Shown one piece after another: positions 8,830 to 18,085 of a stretch of 64,000 nucleotides of DNA; the first letter of the stretch is position 1, and the number at the start of each line of letters is the position of its first letter. Under the pieces are notes generated by a model. It did no database searches and was not told where the DNA came from. It saw nothing but the letters and a program-made list of their open reading frames with translations. The DNA is from Kineococcus rhizosphaerae (GTDB lineage: Bacteria > Actinomycetota > Actinomycetes > Actinomycetales > Kineococcaceae). Position numbers and translations under genes: made by a program. The DNA is taken from NCBI RefSeq assembly GCF_003002055.1, contig NZ_PVZF01000001.1, positions 682,001-746,000 of the forward strand, read 5' to 3'.

Positions 8830-9960
8830 ATGCGGATCGCCGTCGCCTTGAGCCAGCCGCCCCTCGTCGAAGGAGGTGCGCCGGGGCGTTGCGCCGTGGG
8901 CCTCCTGCGTGGGCTCGCCTCGCACGGCCTGGACGTGACCGCCGTCGCCGCCGATCGGCGGCCGCCGGGAGCGTGCGGCGAGCAGGTCCCGCCCGACCTG
9001 GACGTGCAACTGGTCAGGGCACCCGAAACCCTCTCCCGCGTTCGGCTGTACGCCGCCAAGGCCACCCGGCCCCGCGGGGAGTTGTCGCGGGGTTCCTTCG
9101 CAGCGACCCTGGCCCGGGTGGCCGGTCGCGCTGACGTGGTCCACCTGGAGGAGACCGAGACGGGCTGGTCGCTGCCGTCGGGCTCGACACCGCGCGTGCT
9201 GCACGTGCACTACCTGGCCCACCGGGACCTGCCCCTGGCCGGGATCTGGGGAGCGGATCCTCTCCGCCGGGCCGAAGAGGTCTACGCCGAGGTGCGTCTG
9301 GCCCGCACCCACGACCACCTCCTGGCGAGTTCCCCGCAGGTGGCCGACCGCTTGCGCACCATCAACCCCCGCGCCCGCATCACGGTCGCGCCCCTGTCGC
9401 TGGACCCGGCCCACTACGAACCCGCGCCGCTCGACGGTCCCCCGCTGGCCGGCCTGATCGGCACGGCCGACTGGCCACCCACCCGGAACGCGGTCCTGCG
9501 CCTGGTCTCCCGGATCTGGCCCCGCGTCCGGTCCGGGGTACCCGGCGCGCAGCTGGTCATCGCCGGCCGCGGCTCCGGCGAGCTGCGTCTGGAGGAGGCA
9601 GAGGGTGTGCAGGTCCTCGGGGAAGTGGCCTCCGCCGGTGAGTTCCTGCGCAGCCTCTCCGTGCTGGCGTACCCCGTCAGCCGGGGCAGCGGCATGAAGG
9701 TCAAGGTCATGGAGGCCCTGGCCAGCGGGGTACCGGTGGTCACCACCCCCGAGGGAGCCGAAGGGATCGGCGACACGGACGGGGTGGTGGTGGAGACTGA
9801 ACCCGACCGCTTCGCCCACGCCGTCCGGGAGATCCTCCTCGATCCCGGCGCACGTGGCCAGCGGGGCGCCGCCGGCCGCAAGCACTTCGAGGAGAACCTG
9901 TCTCCAGGACCTGCCACCGAACCCCTGGTGGCGGCCTACGAGAGCGCCCTGGGTGGGTGA
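8830..9960 (+). CDS. GT4-like glycosyltransferase
   Basis: A 376-residue GT-B fold protein. It starts at ATG after AGGAGGAG. N-terminal IAVALSQPPLVEGGAPGRCAVGLLRGL fits the acceptor loop, LLASSPQVADRL lies in the inter-domain region, and GSGMKVKVMEALASGVPVVTTPEGAEGI near residues 287-314 replaces the usual E-G-x-P motif. This variant, with a Lys-Val-Lys-x-x-E core, is typical of a GT4 subgroup in exopolysaccharide clusters. It diverges from the GHL15-like gene and is followed after 7 bases by another glycosyltransferase gene. Confidence 0.87.
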   Translation: MRIAVALSQPPLVEGGAPGRCAVGLLRGLASHGLDVTAVAADRRPPGACGEQVPPDLDVQLVRAPETLSRVRLYAAKATRPRGELSRGSFAATLARVAGRADVVHLEETETGWSLPSGSTPRVLHVHYLAHRDLPLAGIWGADPLRRAEEVYAEVRLARTHDHLLASSPQVADRLRTINPRARITVAPLSLDPAHYEPAPLDGPPLAGLIGTADWPPTRNAVLRLVSRIWPRVRSGVPGAQLVIAGRGSGELRLEEAEGVQVLGEVASAGEFLRSLSVLAYPVSRGSGMKVKVMEALASGVPVVTTPEGAEGIGDTDGVVVETEPDRFAHAVREILLDPGARGQRGAAGRKHFEENLSPGPATEPLVAAYESALGG

Positions 9961-9967
9961 GCAGCCC

Positions 9968-11095
9968 GTGACCAGGGTCACCTACGTCCTGGATGCACCG
10001 GTCTGGGGTGGCGCCGAGGCCGTCGTCGCCGCACTCGTCGACGAGCTGCGGGAATCGGTGCGAGCGACGGTGGTGGCCGTCAGGCCGGTGCCGCAGCGGC
10101 TCGAGGCGGTGTTCGCCGGGCGCTGCGAGCTCGTCGTCGTCGATCCGGTGGCTGGCAAGGTCGATGCTCGCGCGGTTCTCCGACTGGTGGCCGCGGTGCG
10201 GAACACTCGTCCAGACCTGGTCCACGTCAACCTCAACTCCCCCACCAACAACCGCTACGGGTTGCTGGCTGGTCTGTTCTCAGGGGCCCCGTCGGTCGCC
10301 ACGCTGCACCTGCCGGGAGCGCTGGACTCCTCGGTCCAGCGGTCGGTCCTGGCACTCCTCTACGGCGCTCAGGACGCCGTGATCGCTGTGTCCCAGGAGG
10401 TGCGGACGCTCCTGATCGACACCCTGCGGGTGGACGAGCGCCGCACGCGGGTCGTGGACAACGGAGTCCGGCGCAGCCGTCCGGCGGTACCACGCTCGTC
10501 CGTCCCGTCCCCCCGGGTCATCGGGACGCTCGGCCGGTTGGTGCCGCAGAAGGGGATCGACGTCCTGCTGACGGCGTTCAGGCAACTGCGGGCCGAGGGT
10601 CTGGACGTCCGCCTGCGCGTGGGGGGTACCGGCCCCGATGAAGCGGCGCTCCGAGCCGCGGCCGCCGGCCTGCCCGTGGACTTCGACGGCGACGTCGGCG
10701 ACGTCGAGTCGTGGCTCGACGGGCTCGACGTCTTCTGCCTCGCGTCACGCAGCGAAGGGCTTCCCCTGGCCCTGATGGAGGCCATGGCCGCCGGCCTGCC
10801 CTGCCTGGCGACCGACGTCGGACAGGTGCGGACGGCACTGTCGGACGGTGTGCTGCTGGTTCCGGCCCAGGACCCGGACGGCCTGGCCGCAGCCCTGCGC
10901 GCGGTGTGCGCGGACGCCGGTCTGCGTCACGATCTCGCCGGCCGCGGACACGAGCTCGTGACCACCCGGTACTCGACGGAGTCGATGGCACGAGCCACGG
11001 CTGCGCTCTACCGTGCGGTCATCCTCCGGCCCCGCCGACGCCTCCACCGCGGAAGGCGGCGCTCACGTCCGAACGCGCCAGGAAGCGACGGCTGA
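9968..11095 (+). CDS. GT4-family glycosyltransferase
   Basis: A 375-residue GT-B fold enzyme with acceptor loop DAPVWGGAEAVVAALVDEL, donor-domain start IGTLGRLVPQKGIDVLLTAF and E-x7-E region SEGLPLALMEAMAAGLP near residues 261-277. GTG 9968 is chosen because the protein-like sequence TRVTYVLDAPVWGG begins there; another GTG lies 15 bases upstream. The last ~25 codons encode an Arg-rich tail and overlap the opposing GT2 gene by 77 bases, which is unusually long for convergent bacterial genes. An earlier natural end or a frameshift in the tail is possible. Confidence 0.87.
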   Translation: MTRVTYVLDAPVWGGAEAVVAALVDELRESVRATVVAVRPVPQRLEAVFAGRCELVVVDPVAGKVDARAVLRLVAAVRNTRPDLVHVNLNSPTNNRYGLLAGLFSGAPSVATLHLPGALDSSVQRSVLALLYGAQDAVIAVSQEVRTLLIDTLRVDERRTRVVDNGVRRSRPAVPRSSVPSPRVIGTLGRLVPQKGIDVLLTAFRQLRAEGLDVRLRVGGTGPDEAALRAAAAGLPVDFDGDVGDVESWLDGLDVFCLASRSEGLPLALMEAMAAGLPCLATDVGQVRTALSDGVLLVPAQDPDGLAAALRAVCADAGLRHDLAGRGHELVTTRYSTESMARATAALYRAVILRPRRRLHRGRRRSRPNAPGSDG

Positions 11096-12062
11096 CCCGC
11101 GACGGCAGGACGACGGCGACCAGGGACTTGAGCCGGGACGCGGCGGGCTGGCCGCTGTCGCCGAGCACCCGCAGGGCGGCTCGGCGTGCGCCGGGGGCAC
11201 CGGAGAGCAGACCCGACCGGGCGAGCGCCAGGGCGAGCCGACGACGCTGCTCGGCCAGCGAGTCCAGGAGCACCGAGCGTTCACCCTCGGTGAGGTTCGG
11301 ATCGTCGAGGGTGCGCTGCAGGACATCGACACGACCCTGCAGGAGGCGCGTGGTGTCGGCCGACAGGCTGGCGTCGTGCAAGCGGTACTCGGCCAGCGGT
11401 TCGTCGACGCACCCCACGACCCCTCCGGCGAGCACCACGCGCAGCCAGGCCGTCCAGTCCGACGCGACCTCCACCCGCTCGTCGAAACCCCCTGCGGCGA
11501 GGAAGGGACCACGACGCACCGCGCACAGGCCCAGGACGAAGTTCCGCCGCAGGAGTTCTCGCCGTTGGTCGGTCGCCGCGAAGCTGAACCCACCGTCGTA
11601 GACGCGCCGGACGCGCCGGCCGTCGCGGACCAGCCAGGCGTCGGCGGTCACCAGCGTGAGGTCGGGTCGTTCGGTGAACGCGGTGCGCACGGCGTCCAGC
11701 CAGCCGGGCAGCAGGACGTCGTCCGCGTCGAGGTAGGCGATCACCTCCGAGCGTGCTTCCCGGGCCGCCGTGTTCTTCGTCGCCGCCTCGCCGGCGTGGG
11801 GCCGGCGCACGACGCGGACCGCGTCCCTAAAGGATTCCGCGACCTCGACCGTCCTGTCCGGAGAGCCGTCGTCGACCACCACGACTTCCGCGGGCGGTGG
11901 CTCCTGGGCCAGCGCCGATCCCACGGCTGCGGCGAGAGTGCCCTCGGCGCGGTAGGCGGCGATGACGACACTGATGCCGGGCGGTGCGGAGGCCGGGTGA
12001 GCTGTGGCCGGGTGAGCTGTGGACGGGGCGGGCGGAGCGATCAGCCGCCGCACCGGGCTCAC
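11019..12062 (-). CDS. GT2-family glycosyltransferase
   Basis: A 347-residue GT-A fold enzyme. After a Pro/Ala-rich lead it has SVVIAAYRAEGT, DDGS near residues 64-67 and LDADD near 111-115, the nucleotide-sugar and metal-binding motifs of GT2. RPHAGEAATKNTAA is the usual segment between them. The start is the GTG whose TG forms part of the stop of the upstream flippase gene (GTGA overlap), so the two are coupled. The C-terminal ~120 residues are helical and Arg/Leu-rich. It resembles the GT2 at 15266-16291, suggesting duplication within the locus. Confidence 0.9.
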   Translation of the reverse strand: MSPVRRLIAPPAPSTAHPATAHPASAPPGISVVIAAYRAEGTLAAAVGSALAQEPPPAEVVVVDDGSPDRTVEVAESFRDAVRVVRRPHAGEAATKNTAAREARSEVIAYLDADDVLLPGWLDAVRTAFTERPDLTLVTADAWLVRDGRRVRRVYDGGFSFAATDQRRELLRRNFVLGLCAVRRGPFLAAGGFDERVEVASDWTAWLRVVLAGGVVGCVDEPLAEYRLHDASLSADTTRLLQGRVDVLQRTLDDPNLTEGERSVLLDSLAEQRRRLALALARSGLLSGAPGARRAALRVLGDSGQPAASRLKSLVAVVLPSRVSRRFLARSDVSAAFRGGGVGGAGG

Positions 12063-13645
12063 CGCGACACCACGTCGACGAGGCGGTTCAGGACCGCGGC
12101 GCGATGCCCCAGGGCCCCCGTCAGCCAGGACGCGTCGTCGTGGTCCAGCACGCGCAGCAACCGGGCCAGGAGCAGGAAACCGGCCGCCCCGGCGAACGCT
12201 CCGATCAGCAACGCGGGTCCACCCCCCACGACCTCCTCGACCGACGACCCTGCCGCCCAGGCACAAGTACCGGCAGCCACGGACACGAGAAGTGCCCGCA
12301 GCAGCACCAGACGCAACCACCTGGTCCGCACCCGTCGTTGGGCCAGGTAGATGAGAGGCAGGCTACCCGCGAGCTGGCCCCCGTCGTTGGCGAGCGCCGC
12401 CCCCAGGCTGTCGAGGCGCGGGATGAGGGTCACGTCCAGCACGAGGGTCACGACCAGCGCGAACCCGCCCCACAGCAGGGGGGATCTCAGCACGCCGAGA
12501 GCGTTGAGGGTCGCGGAGGAGACCGCGGCCAGGGGCGCCACCAGGAGCGGCACGGGTGCGATCACCGCCAGGACCAGCCCGGCAGCGGAGTACTCCTGCC
12601 CGTAGACGGTGCGCAGCGCGAGCGGACCGAGCGCGACCGCTGCGGCGGACAACGGCAGCGTGGCCGTGAGCATCAGCCGCATCCCGCGAGCGAACCCGGA
12701 GGCGATGCGGTCGTGCTGCTGCGCACCGGCCAACGTCGAGACGGCCGGGAGGACGAGCTGGACCAGCGCGGTGGGCAGACGACCCGCAGCCGCGACGGCG
12801 GCGAACGCGACCGAGTAGAAAGCGATCTGCTCGGCGCTGGAGTACCGCTCCAGGAAGAGGAACTCCGAGCGTTTGAAGACGACGACCTCCAGCACGAGGC
12901 CGGCACCGATGGCGAGGGAGAACTTGAGCAGTTCCCGCCCCTCGCGACCCAGGGGCTCGCGCCGTCGCAGGTGAGGACGTACGGCGCGGACGGCCAGGAA
13001 CACCGTCCCCAGCATCGTCAGGGCGATGGTGACGGCCTCGGCGGCGAACATCCCGACGATCCCGTGGCCGAGTCCCAGCGCCAGCAGGGCTGCCGCGACG
13101 CCGACGACCCCCAGGACCAGCCCGATGAGCGTCGCCTGCCGGAACCGTTGCAGGCCGAAGAGGATGTTGGAGGCTGTGCTCTGGACGACGGTCAGAGCCG
13201 CGACGGTCCCCGCCAGGAACCAGGCGAGCCGGAGGTCGGGGTAGGTGCGCGTGCCGACGAGCACCACCACGCCGAAGGCGAGACCACCGCACACCAGGGA
13301 CGCCCACCACCCCGTCACGGCGAAGGAGGCCACCCGGCCCCACCGGTCCTGGCCGGCAGCGGTCGCGACGAAGCGCTGCAACGCGACCGGCAGGCCCAGG
13401 GAGGCGAGCGTGGCTGCCGTCACGGAGACGAACGACAGGTAGCTCTGCCGGCCCATGTCGTCCGGGCCCAAGAAGCGGGCGGCGGCGACGGAGATGACGA
13501 GGGTGAAGAACTGCGGCAGCACGAGGGCGATCGAGAGCCACGCTCCCCCGCGCAACAAGCTGGCCCCCGTGGTCCGGCGCGCGGCTGCGGAACCCGCAGC
13601 GGCACCTGCAGCGTCCTGCAGCCCAGCGGGGGTCTCGTCCGCCAT
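12059..13645 (-). CDS. Polysaccharide flippase (Wzx-like, MOP superfamily)
   Basis: A 528-residue protein with about 12-14 hydrophobic helices, expected to flip lipid-linked repeat units across the membrane. After a soluble N-terminus of about 40 residues it has the classic first-helix signature LSIALVLPQFFTLVISVAAARFLGP followed by DDMGRQSYLSFVSV. The ATG is preceded by GGCGGAGGAG at good distance. Transcription runs into the GT2 gene with a GTGA overlap. It diverges from the APH-like kinase gene. With the Wzy-like and Wzz-like proteins it completes a Wzx/Wzy-type export set. Confidence 0.88.
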   Translation of the reverse strand: MADETPAGLQDAAGAAAGSAAARRTTGASLLRGGAWLSIALVLPQFFTLVISVAAARFLGPDDMGRQSYLSFVSVTAATLASLGLPVALQRFVATAAGQDRWGRVASFAVTGWWASLVCGGLAFGVVVLVGTRTYPDLRLAWFLAGTVAALTVVQSTASNILFGLQRFRQATLIGLVLGVVGVAAALLALGLGHGIVGMFAAEAVTIALTMLGTVFLAVRAVRPHLRRREPLGREGRELLKFSLAIGAGLVLEVVVFKRSEFLFLERYSSAEQIAFYSVAFAAVAAAGRLPTALVQLVLPAVSTLAGAQQHDRIASGFARGMRLMLTATLPLSAAAVALGPLALRTVYGQEYSAAGLVLAVIAPVPLLVAPLAAVSSATLNALGVLRSPLLWGGFALVVTLVLDVTLIPRLDSLGAALANDGGQLAGSLPLIYLAQRRVRTRWLRLVLLRALLVSVAAGTCAWAAGSSVEEVVGGGPALLIGAFAGAAGFLLLARLLRVLDHDDASWLTGALGHRAAVLNRLVDVVSR

Positions 13646-13754
13646 CCGGTCTCCTCCGCCACGACACCTCGCACGGGCCGTTCGGCCGGCGTGCACGCGG
13701 CAAGGTTGCCAGACTTCGGGGAGCACCGGACATCGAGGCTCTAACCTGCTCGGC

Positions 13755-15185
13755 ATGATCTCGACGTCGGCGAACCCGCGGACGGCGGACGCCCGACTGC
13801 TGCTGCCGCGCCCCTACCGCTCAGCGGAGGTGCTGCCGGGGGCGACGGCGTGGATCGGCGCGCTCGAGGCCTGCGGTGTGCGCCGGGACGCGGGAGCACC
13901 GCTGGTGGTGGCCCACGCATCGGAAACTGCCGCAGCCGCAGCGACCGGGGCCGAGTCGCTGCTCCTCGTCGGATCGGCGCCTCCTGCCCTTCTGCAGCGG
14001 GCCGGTTACTCGGTGTTGCGGGTTCTGTCGGTTCCCGGTGATTCCGGCCCGCGTCTGCTCGTACCCCTGGAACGCGCCGCGTTGAAGGAAGCCGTCGACC
14101 ACCACCTGGCGCCCCCGAGTGGCGTACGTCGGGTGCGCAACGCCGTCGTGGGTTCACGCCTCGGACCTCACCTGGTGGCTCGACGCGGCGACGACGTCGT
14201 CACGGTGGCCTCCCGCGCGGGGCTGCGACCCTACGGTCTGCACGCCGCACTGGCCGCCGGAGCCCCGGCGACCGGGCCCTGGGTACTGGTCCTCGGCCAC
14301 GGGGACGCGCTGACGCGGGCGGTCTTCGTCGCCGCTGGTTCAGATTTCCGGCGTGAAGCCGTGGCGGTGAAGCTCGCACGCCTGCCGGGTGCGGCAGGCG
14401 TGTCCTTCGACCGTGACGCCCACGGGCTCGCCCTCGCCTCGGCCGCCGGAGCGACGCACGTGCCCCGGCTCCTCGGCGGTTTCACGGTGGACGGGGCCCG
14501 GGGTTCGGTGGAGTCCGCCGGCGGTGGGGAACAGGTCGGGCGGTTTCTCGTCCGCAGCGCGGCGCAGGCCGCCCTCCCCCTGGTGGAGGCGGTGGCGGAG
14601 TGGACGACGAACCTCGGGCTCACGACGAGGGAACCGCACGGGTTGGACCGGGGACTGGCCGCGGACCTGGCTGCTGTCCCGGGAGCCGCCGAGCCGCTGT
14701 CAGCGGTGGCAGGGGTTCCGGGTGTCCTCGCCCACAACGACCTCGGCTCGTGGAACCTCGTCACCCGGGGGACGGACTTCACCGTGCTCGACTGGGAGAG
14801 CGCCCGTGCGGGCGGGCTGCCGCTGGCCGACGCCCTGTACTTCCTGACCGACGCCCTGGGGCTGCTCGCCGGTGCCCGTACGCAGCAGGAGCGCTGCGCG
14901 GCAGCCGTGGCCCTGCACACCGGCCGCGCCGAGGGATCGCCGCTGCTGTTCCGGTGGTTGCGGCGTGCGGCGTCAGCCCTGCAGCTGCCACCGGACGCGG
15001 TGGGGCCTCTGGCGATGCTGACCTGGCTGTCCCACAGCACATCGAGGGGGCAACGCCTGCGGCGGCTCGACGACGAGGCGGTGGCCGCGGAGGAACCGTA
15101 CGCCGGGCGACTGGCGGACGCGTGGCGGCACGCCCCTGAACTGGGCGCGACCTGGCCGGCTTTCACCGCGTGGTCGGCTCGGTGA
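13755..15185 (+). CDS. APH/choline-kinase-fold phosphotransferase family protein in the EPS locus
   Basis: A 476-residue protein whose C-terminal half has kinase-like phosphotransferase motifs: a catalytic-loop HNDLGSWNLV near residues 326-335 and the metal-binding VLDWESARAGGLPLADALYF soon after, as in aminoglycoside and choline kinases. The N-terminal ~170 residues are less conserved and may bind a sugar or nucleotide. The substrate is unknown; position suggests phosphorylation of a sugar precursor or lipid-linked glycan rather than antibiotic resistance. A TAACCT box ends 7 bases before the ATG, so the mRNA may be leaderless. Confidence 0.75.
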   Translation: MISTSANPRTADARLLLPRPYRSAEVLPGATAWIGALEACGVRRDAGAPLVVAHASETAAAAATGAESLLLVGSAPPALLQRAGYSVLRVLSVPGDSGPRLLVPLERAALKEAVDHHLAPPSGVRRVRNAVVGSRLGPHLVARRGDDVVTVASRAGLRPYGLHAALAAGAPATGPWVLVLGHGDALTRAVFVAAGSDFRREAVAVKLARLPGAAGVSFDRDAHGLALASAAGATHVPRLLGGFTVDGARGSVESAGGGEQVGRFLVRSAAQAALPLVEAVAEWTTNLGLTTREPHGLDRGLAADLAAVPGAAEPLSAVAGVPGVLAHNDLGSWNLVTRGTDFTVLDWESARAGGLPLADALYFLTDALGLLAGARTQQERCAAAVALHTGRAEGSPLLFRWLRRAASALQLPPDAVGPLAMLTWLSHSTSRGQRLRRLDDEAVAAEEPYAGRLADAWRHAPELGATWPAFTAWSAR

Positions 15186-15265
15186 CGAGTGCCGGCGGAG
15201 AGCGCGGACACCGTCGTGCGCACCGATCCGTCCACGTCGACGGTGCTCGCCCGTGGCGCCACCGC

Positions 15266-16291
15266 TCACTCTCCCGCATCGTCCGCCTCCCGGTCGACCT
15301 GGGACCTCCGGCGGCGGGCCAGTCCCGGCGCTGCGGCGGCCAGGGCGTGCTTCACCCGGGTGCGTGCTCCCACGCCCGGGGTCCGGGTGACGGCCAGACA
15401 GCGTCGACGCACGTCGGCGCTGCCGCTGCGCACCGCCTCGTCGGCCTCCGCGAGCACCGCCGCGGTCCCCCACCGCTGCAAGGACTGCCTCAGGACGTCT
15501 CCCTCGTCGGCTGAGAACGTCTGCTCCGCGGCGGCCTTCTCGAGGAGCAGGACCCTGGCCCGCATCGCCCGCGCCCGGTTGCCGGAGAGGCTCCCGGGTG
15601 AGAGCAGGTAGCTCGCCAGCGGTTCGTCCACCAGCCCGACGAGGTGGCCGCGGTAGATCAGCCGCAGCCAGCAGTCCCAGTCGGCGCCCACGGTCAGCGC
15701 CTCGGAGAACCCGCTGACGTCGTCCCAGGCGCTGCGGCGCACCGCGGTGTGCCCGAACACGAAGTTCGAGCGCAGGATGGCGCTGCGCTGCCCGTCCGTC
15801 GGGAAGTCGTTCACCGCGTAGTGCCGGACCACTCGTCGACCGGCACGCACGTGCCACGCGTCCGTGGTGACGAAGGAGAGGTCCGGTCGGACGCGCAGGG
15901 CTTCCGCCACGGCCTCCAGCCGACGCGGCTCCCAGAGGTCGTCGGCGTCCAGCACGCAGACGACGTCGGACGAGGTGGCGGCCACGGCGCCGTTCTTGGC
16001 CCGACTCTCGCCCCCGTGGTCCACGTGGACCAGGCGCACCCGGTCGCCGAAGGGTGACAGAGCGGCACGAAGTTCTTCGACGTCGTCGGACCCGTCGTCG
16101 CAGACCACCACCTCGTCAGGTGGGAGGGTCTGGGTGAAGACGGAGTTCAACGTGGCCGAGATGGTGGCGGACGCGTTGTAGGCCGCGATGACGACGGCGA
16201 TGCTCGGCGCAGTCGTCGCCGGTTCGACCGGCCCCACCGGCTCAGGGGCTCGGAGGGGGATCACGGGCCCACCCCGACCGGCCGCGCTCAA
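15266..16291 (-). CDS. GT2-family glycosyltransferase
   Basis: A 341-residue GT-A fold enzyme with SIAVVIAAYNASAT, DDGS near residues 65-68 and VLDADDLW near 113-120. GADWDCWLRLIYRG is the downstream acceptor-side motif. The start is a TTG that overlaps the stop of the upstream GT2 gene (TTGA), which supports this rare start; a GTG nine codons in is an alternative. The Arg-rich C-terminus resembles that of the GT2 at 11019-12062. It probably adds one sugar of the repeat unit. Confidence 0.88.
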   Translation of the reverse strand: MSAAGRGGPVIPLRAPEPVGPVEPATTAPSIAVVIAAYNASATISATLNSVFTQTLPPDEVVVCDDGSDDVEELRAALSPFGDRVRLVHVDHGGESRAKNGAVAATSSDVVCVLDADDLWEPRRLEAVAEALRVRPDLSFVTTDAWHVRAGRRVVRHYAVNDFPTDGQRSAILRSNFVFGHTAVRRSAWDDVSGFSEALTVGADWDCWLRLIYRGHLVGLVDEPLASYLLSPGSLSGNRARAMRARVLLLEKAAAEQTFSADEGDVLRQSLQRWGTAAVLAEADEAVRSGSADVRRRCLAVTRTPGVGARTRVKHALAAAAPGLARRRRSQVDREADDAGE

Positions 16292-17265
16292 TGCTCGAAC
16301 TCGGCGTCGAAGGCGAGGGCGTTTTCGCGCCGGACTTGACGGGCGCGCAGCAGGGGGCCCGCCAGGCGAGGGGCCAGCTTCATCAACTGCGCCTTGCGCA
16401 CGAGCATCGTCTCGCTGGGCGAGAGGTCGGCCGCGGCGGCGAACCGCTGGGCAGCCCGGGCGTACTGCCGGCCCCGCAAGGCGGCATCCCCCTCGTTGCT
16501 CAGGAGCCGTGGAGGCGGGGAGGCGAGACGTCGGCGCAGGTACGCCCGCTCGTCGTCCCGGAGGTCGTCACGAGACGACATCCCCTCCAGGATGGTGCGC
16601 TCGGCGTCGAACACCAGGTCGCGGTTCGTCGACATGCTGCTCTGCCCCCACCGGAACAGGGCGAGAGGACGCGGCTGGTGGACCACCTCGTGACCGGCGA
16701 ACACCGCACGGAGCCAGAAGTCCCAGTCCTCGCTGCGGTGAAGCGTCGTGTCGAAACCTCCCACGTCCTCGAGCAGCTCACGGCGGAACAGGGACATGGG
16801 AGACAGGTAGTTCTGTTCGAGCAGGCTCAGCCGCTGGTGCGGCACCGCGGGGAACCGGCCCTTGTGCCGGGTGTGGGAGGGGTCGATCCCACCGGGGAGC
16901 AGCCAGTACGAGTTGGCGGTCACGATGGCGCGCGTGCGATCGCCGAGGCGTTCCACGAGAGCTTCGAGGTGCCGTCCGAGCATCACGTCGTCACTGTCGA
17001 GGAACGTGATGAGATCGCCCCTCGCCGCCTCCATGCCTGCGTTGCGGGCCGATCCTGCGCCGGCGTTCTCCTGCTTCACCAGGGTGATGCGCGGATCGTC
17101 GAAGGCCGACACGAGGTCAGCGGTCGAATCGGTCGACCCGTCGTCGACGACGACCAGTTCCCAGGCGGGGTAGGTCTGCCACAGCACCGAGGACACCGCG
17201 GCGGCCACGGTGGTCGCAGCGTTCCACGCGGCCATCACCACGGACACGCGCGGCAACTCGCTCAC
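16288..17265 (-). CDS. GT2-family glycosyltransferase
   Basis: About 325 residues, GT-A fold: RVSVVMAAWNAATT, VVDDGSTDST near residues 39-48, ENAGAGSARNAGME and FLDSDD near 88-93. RSEDWDFWLRAVFAG is the acceptor-side motif. GTG 17265 is preferred because the domain begins right after it; an in-frame GTG at 17352 would overlap the upstream methyltransferase gene and add a low-complexity leader. Its stop overlaps the next gene's TTG. It is probably co-transcribed with the methyltransferase. Confidence 0.87.
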   Translation of the reverse strand: MSELPRVSVVMAAWNAATTVAAAVSSVLWQTYPAWELVVVDDGSTDSTADLVSAFDDPRITLVKQENAGAGSARNAGMEAARGDLITFLDSDDVMLGRHLEALVERLGDRTRAIVTANSYWLLPGGIDPSHTRHKGRFPAVPHQRLSLLEQNYLSPMSLFRRELLEDVGGFDTTLHRSEDWDFWLRAVFAGHEVVHQPRPLALFRWGQSSMSTNRDLVFDAERTILEGMSSRDDLRDDERAYLRRRLASPPPRLLSNEGDAALRGRQYARAAQRFAAAADLSPSETMLVRKAQLMKLAPRLAGPLLRARQVRRENALAFDAEFEH

Positions 17266-17308
17266 CTCAGCACCCCCGGGGCTCGCGACGGGACGTCCCT
17301 CGCTGCGA

Positions 17309-18031
17309 TCACTGGTGCGCCCCCGTCCCCTCGGGACCTCCGATGACCGCACCCACGACCAGGGGTTGGTCCGGATCGGTGACGTCGAGGCTCGACTCCT
17401 CGACGTCCTCCACGGCGGCGCCGAACAGGAAGGCCCGACAGGCGAGGGCGTTGCCCATGCCCACCACCGTCCCCGTGAGTCCGGCGGCCGCGATCGTGTC
17501 GGTGAGTCCCTGCGGCGTCCACCGCCACCGGTCGGACGTGCCGTCGACCCTGCTGACCGCGGGAACGGTCAGCAGGATCGTGCCTCCCGCACGCAGGGAG
17601 GATCCGAGGTTGTCGAGGGCCCGCACCGGGTCCCGGACGAACTGCAGCACCTGCGTGACGACGGCGGCGTCGTAGGCAGCCCGGGGCAGCGTCGTCGGCT
17701 CGCAGACGTCACCGACGACGGTCGCCGCGCTGTTGAGCGGGTCGATGTCCAGCACCTCGACCCGTTCTGCTCCGAGCCGGGACGCGTACCGGTCTTCCTT
17801 GACCTCCAGCACACGACCGTGAACGCGGTGGGCCTGCGTGCTCAGGAACCGGTCGATGTACCAACGATCGATGACCGTTCCACGCGTGTGACCCCACTTG
17901 GACAGCGGTTCAACTCTGGACGGGTCGCCCCAGCGGACCCGGAACGCCGCACGCCGGGCGATCTCCGACCGCTCAGCGAGGAGCCGCGCGGCCGACGAGA
18001 TCGACCGACGGGACCTCTTCTCAGCCACCAC
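17309..18031 (-). CDS. Class I SAM methyltransferase-like protein
   Basis: A 240-residue protein with WGHTRGTVIDRWYIDRFL ahead of a Rossmann-like methyltransferase core: VHGRVLEVKED, VEVLDIDPLN, YDAAVVTQVLQFVRDPVRAL and LRAGGTILLTVPAVSR. The usual glycine-rich motif I is replaced by LEVKEDRYA, a variant I associate with methyltransferases of polysaccharide clusters; cofactor binding is therefore less certain. It probably methylates a sugar or lipid-linked intermediate. A TAGGGT box ends 6 bases before the GTG start, implying a leaderless transcript. Confidence 0.75.
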   Translation of the reverse strand: MVAEKRSRRSISSAARLLAERSEIARRAAFRVRWGDPSRVEPLSKWGHTRGTVIDRWYIDRFLSTQAHRVHGRVLEVKEDRYASRLGAERVEVLDIDPLNSAATVVGDVCEPTTLPRAAYDAAVVTQVLQFVRDPVRALDNLGSSLRAGGTILLTVPAVSRVDGTSDRWRWTPQGLTDTIAAAGLTGTVVGMGNALACRAFLFGAAVEDVEESSLDVTDPDQPLVVGAVIGGPEGTGAHQ

Positions 18032-18085
18032 GCCAGAACCCTAACCGACGAGCACCCGGCCGCAGTGGTGAACGATTCTCCCCAC

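Noticed and set aside
7414-9981. An 855-residue minus-strand fusion protein
   Set aside because: Its first ~430 residues are the antisense of the 8830-9960 glycosyltransferase; only the part from 8682 has a signal peptide and a family resemblance.
13755-15185. Calling the kinase-fold protein an aminoglycoside resistance enzyme
   Set aside because: Only the active-site motifs match; the N-terminus differs and the setting is polysaccharide synthesis.
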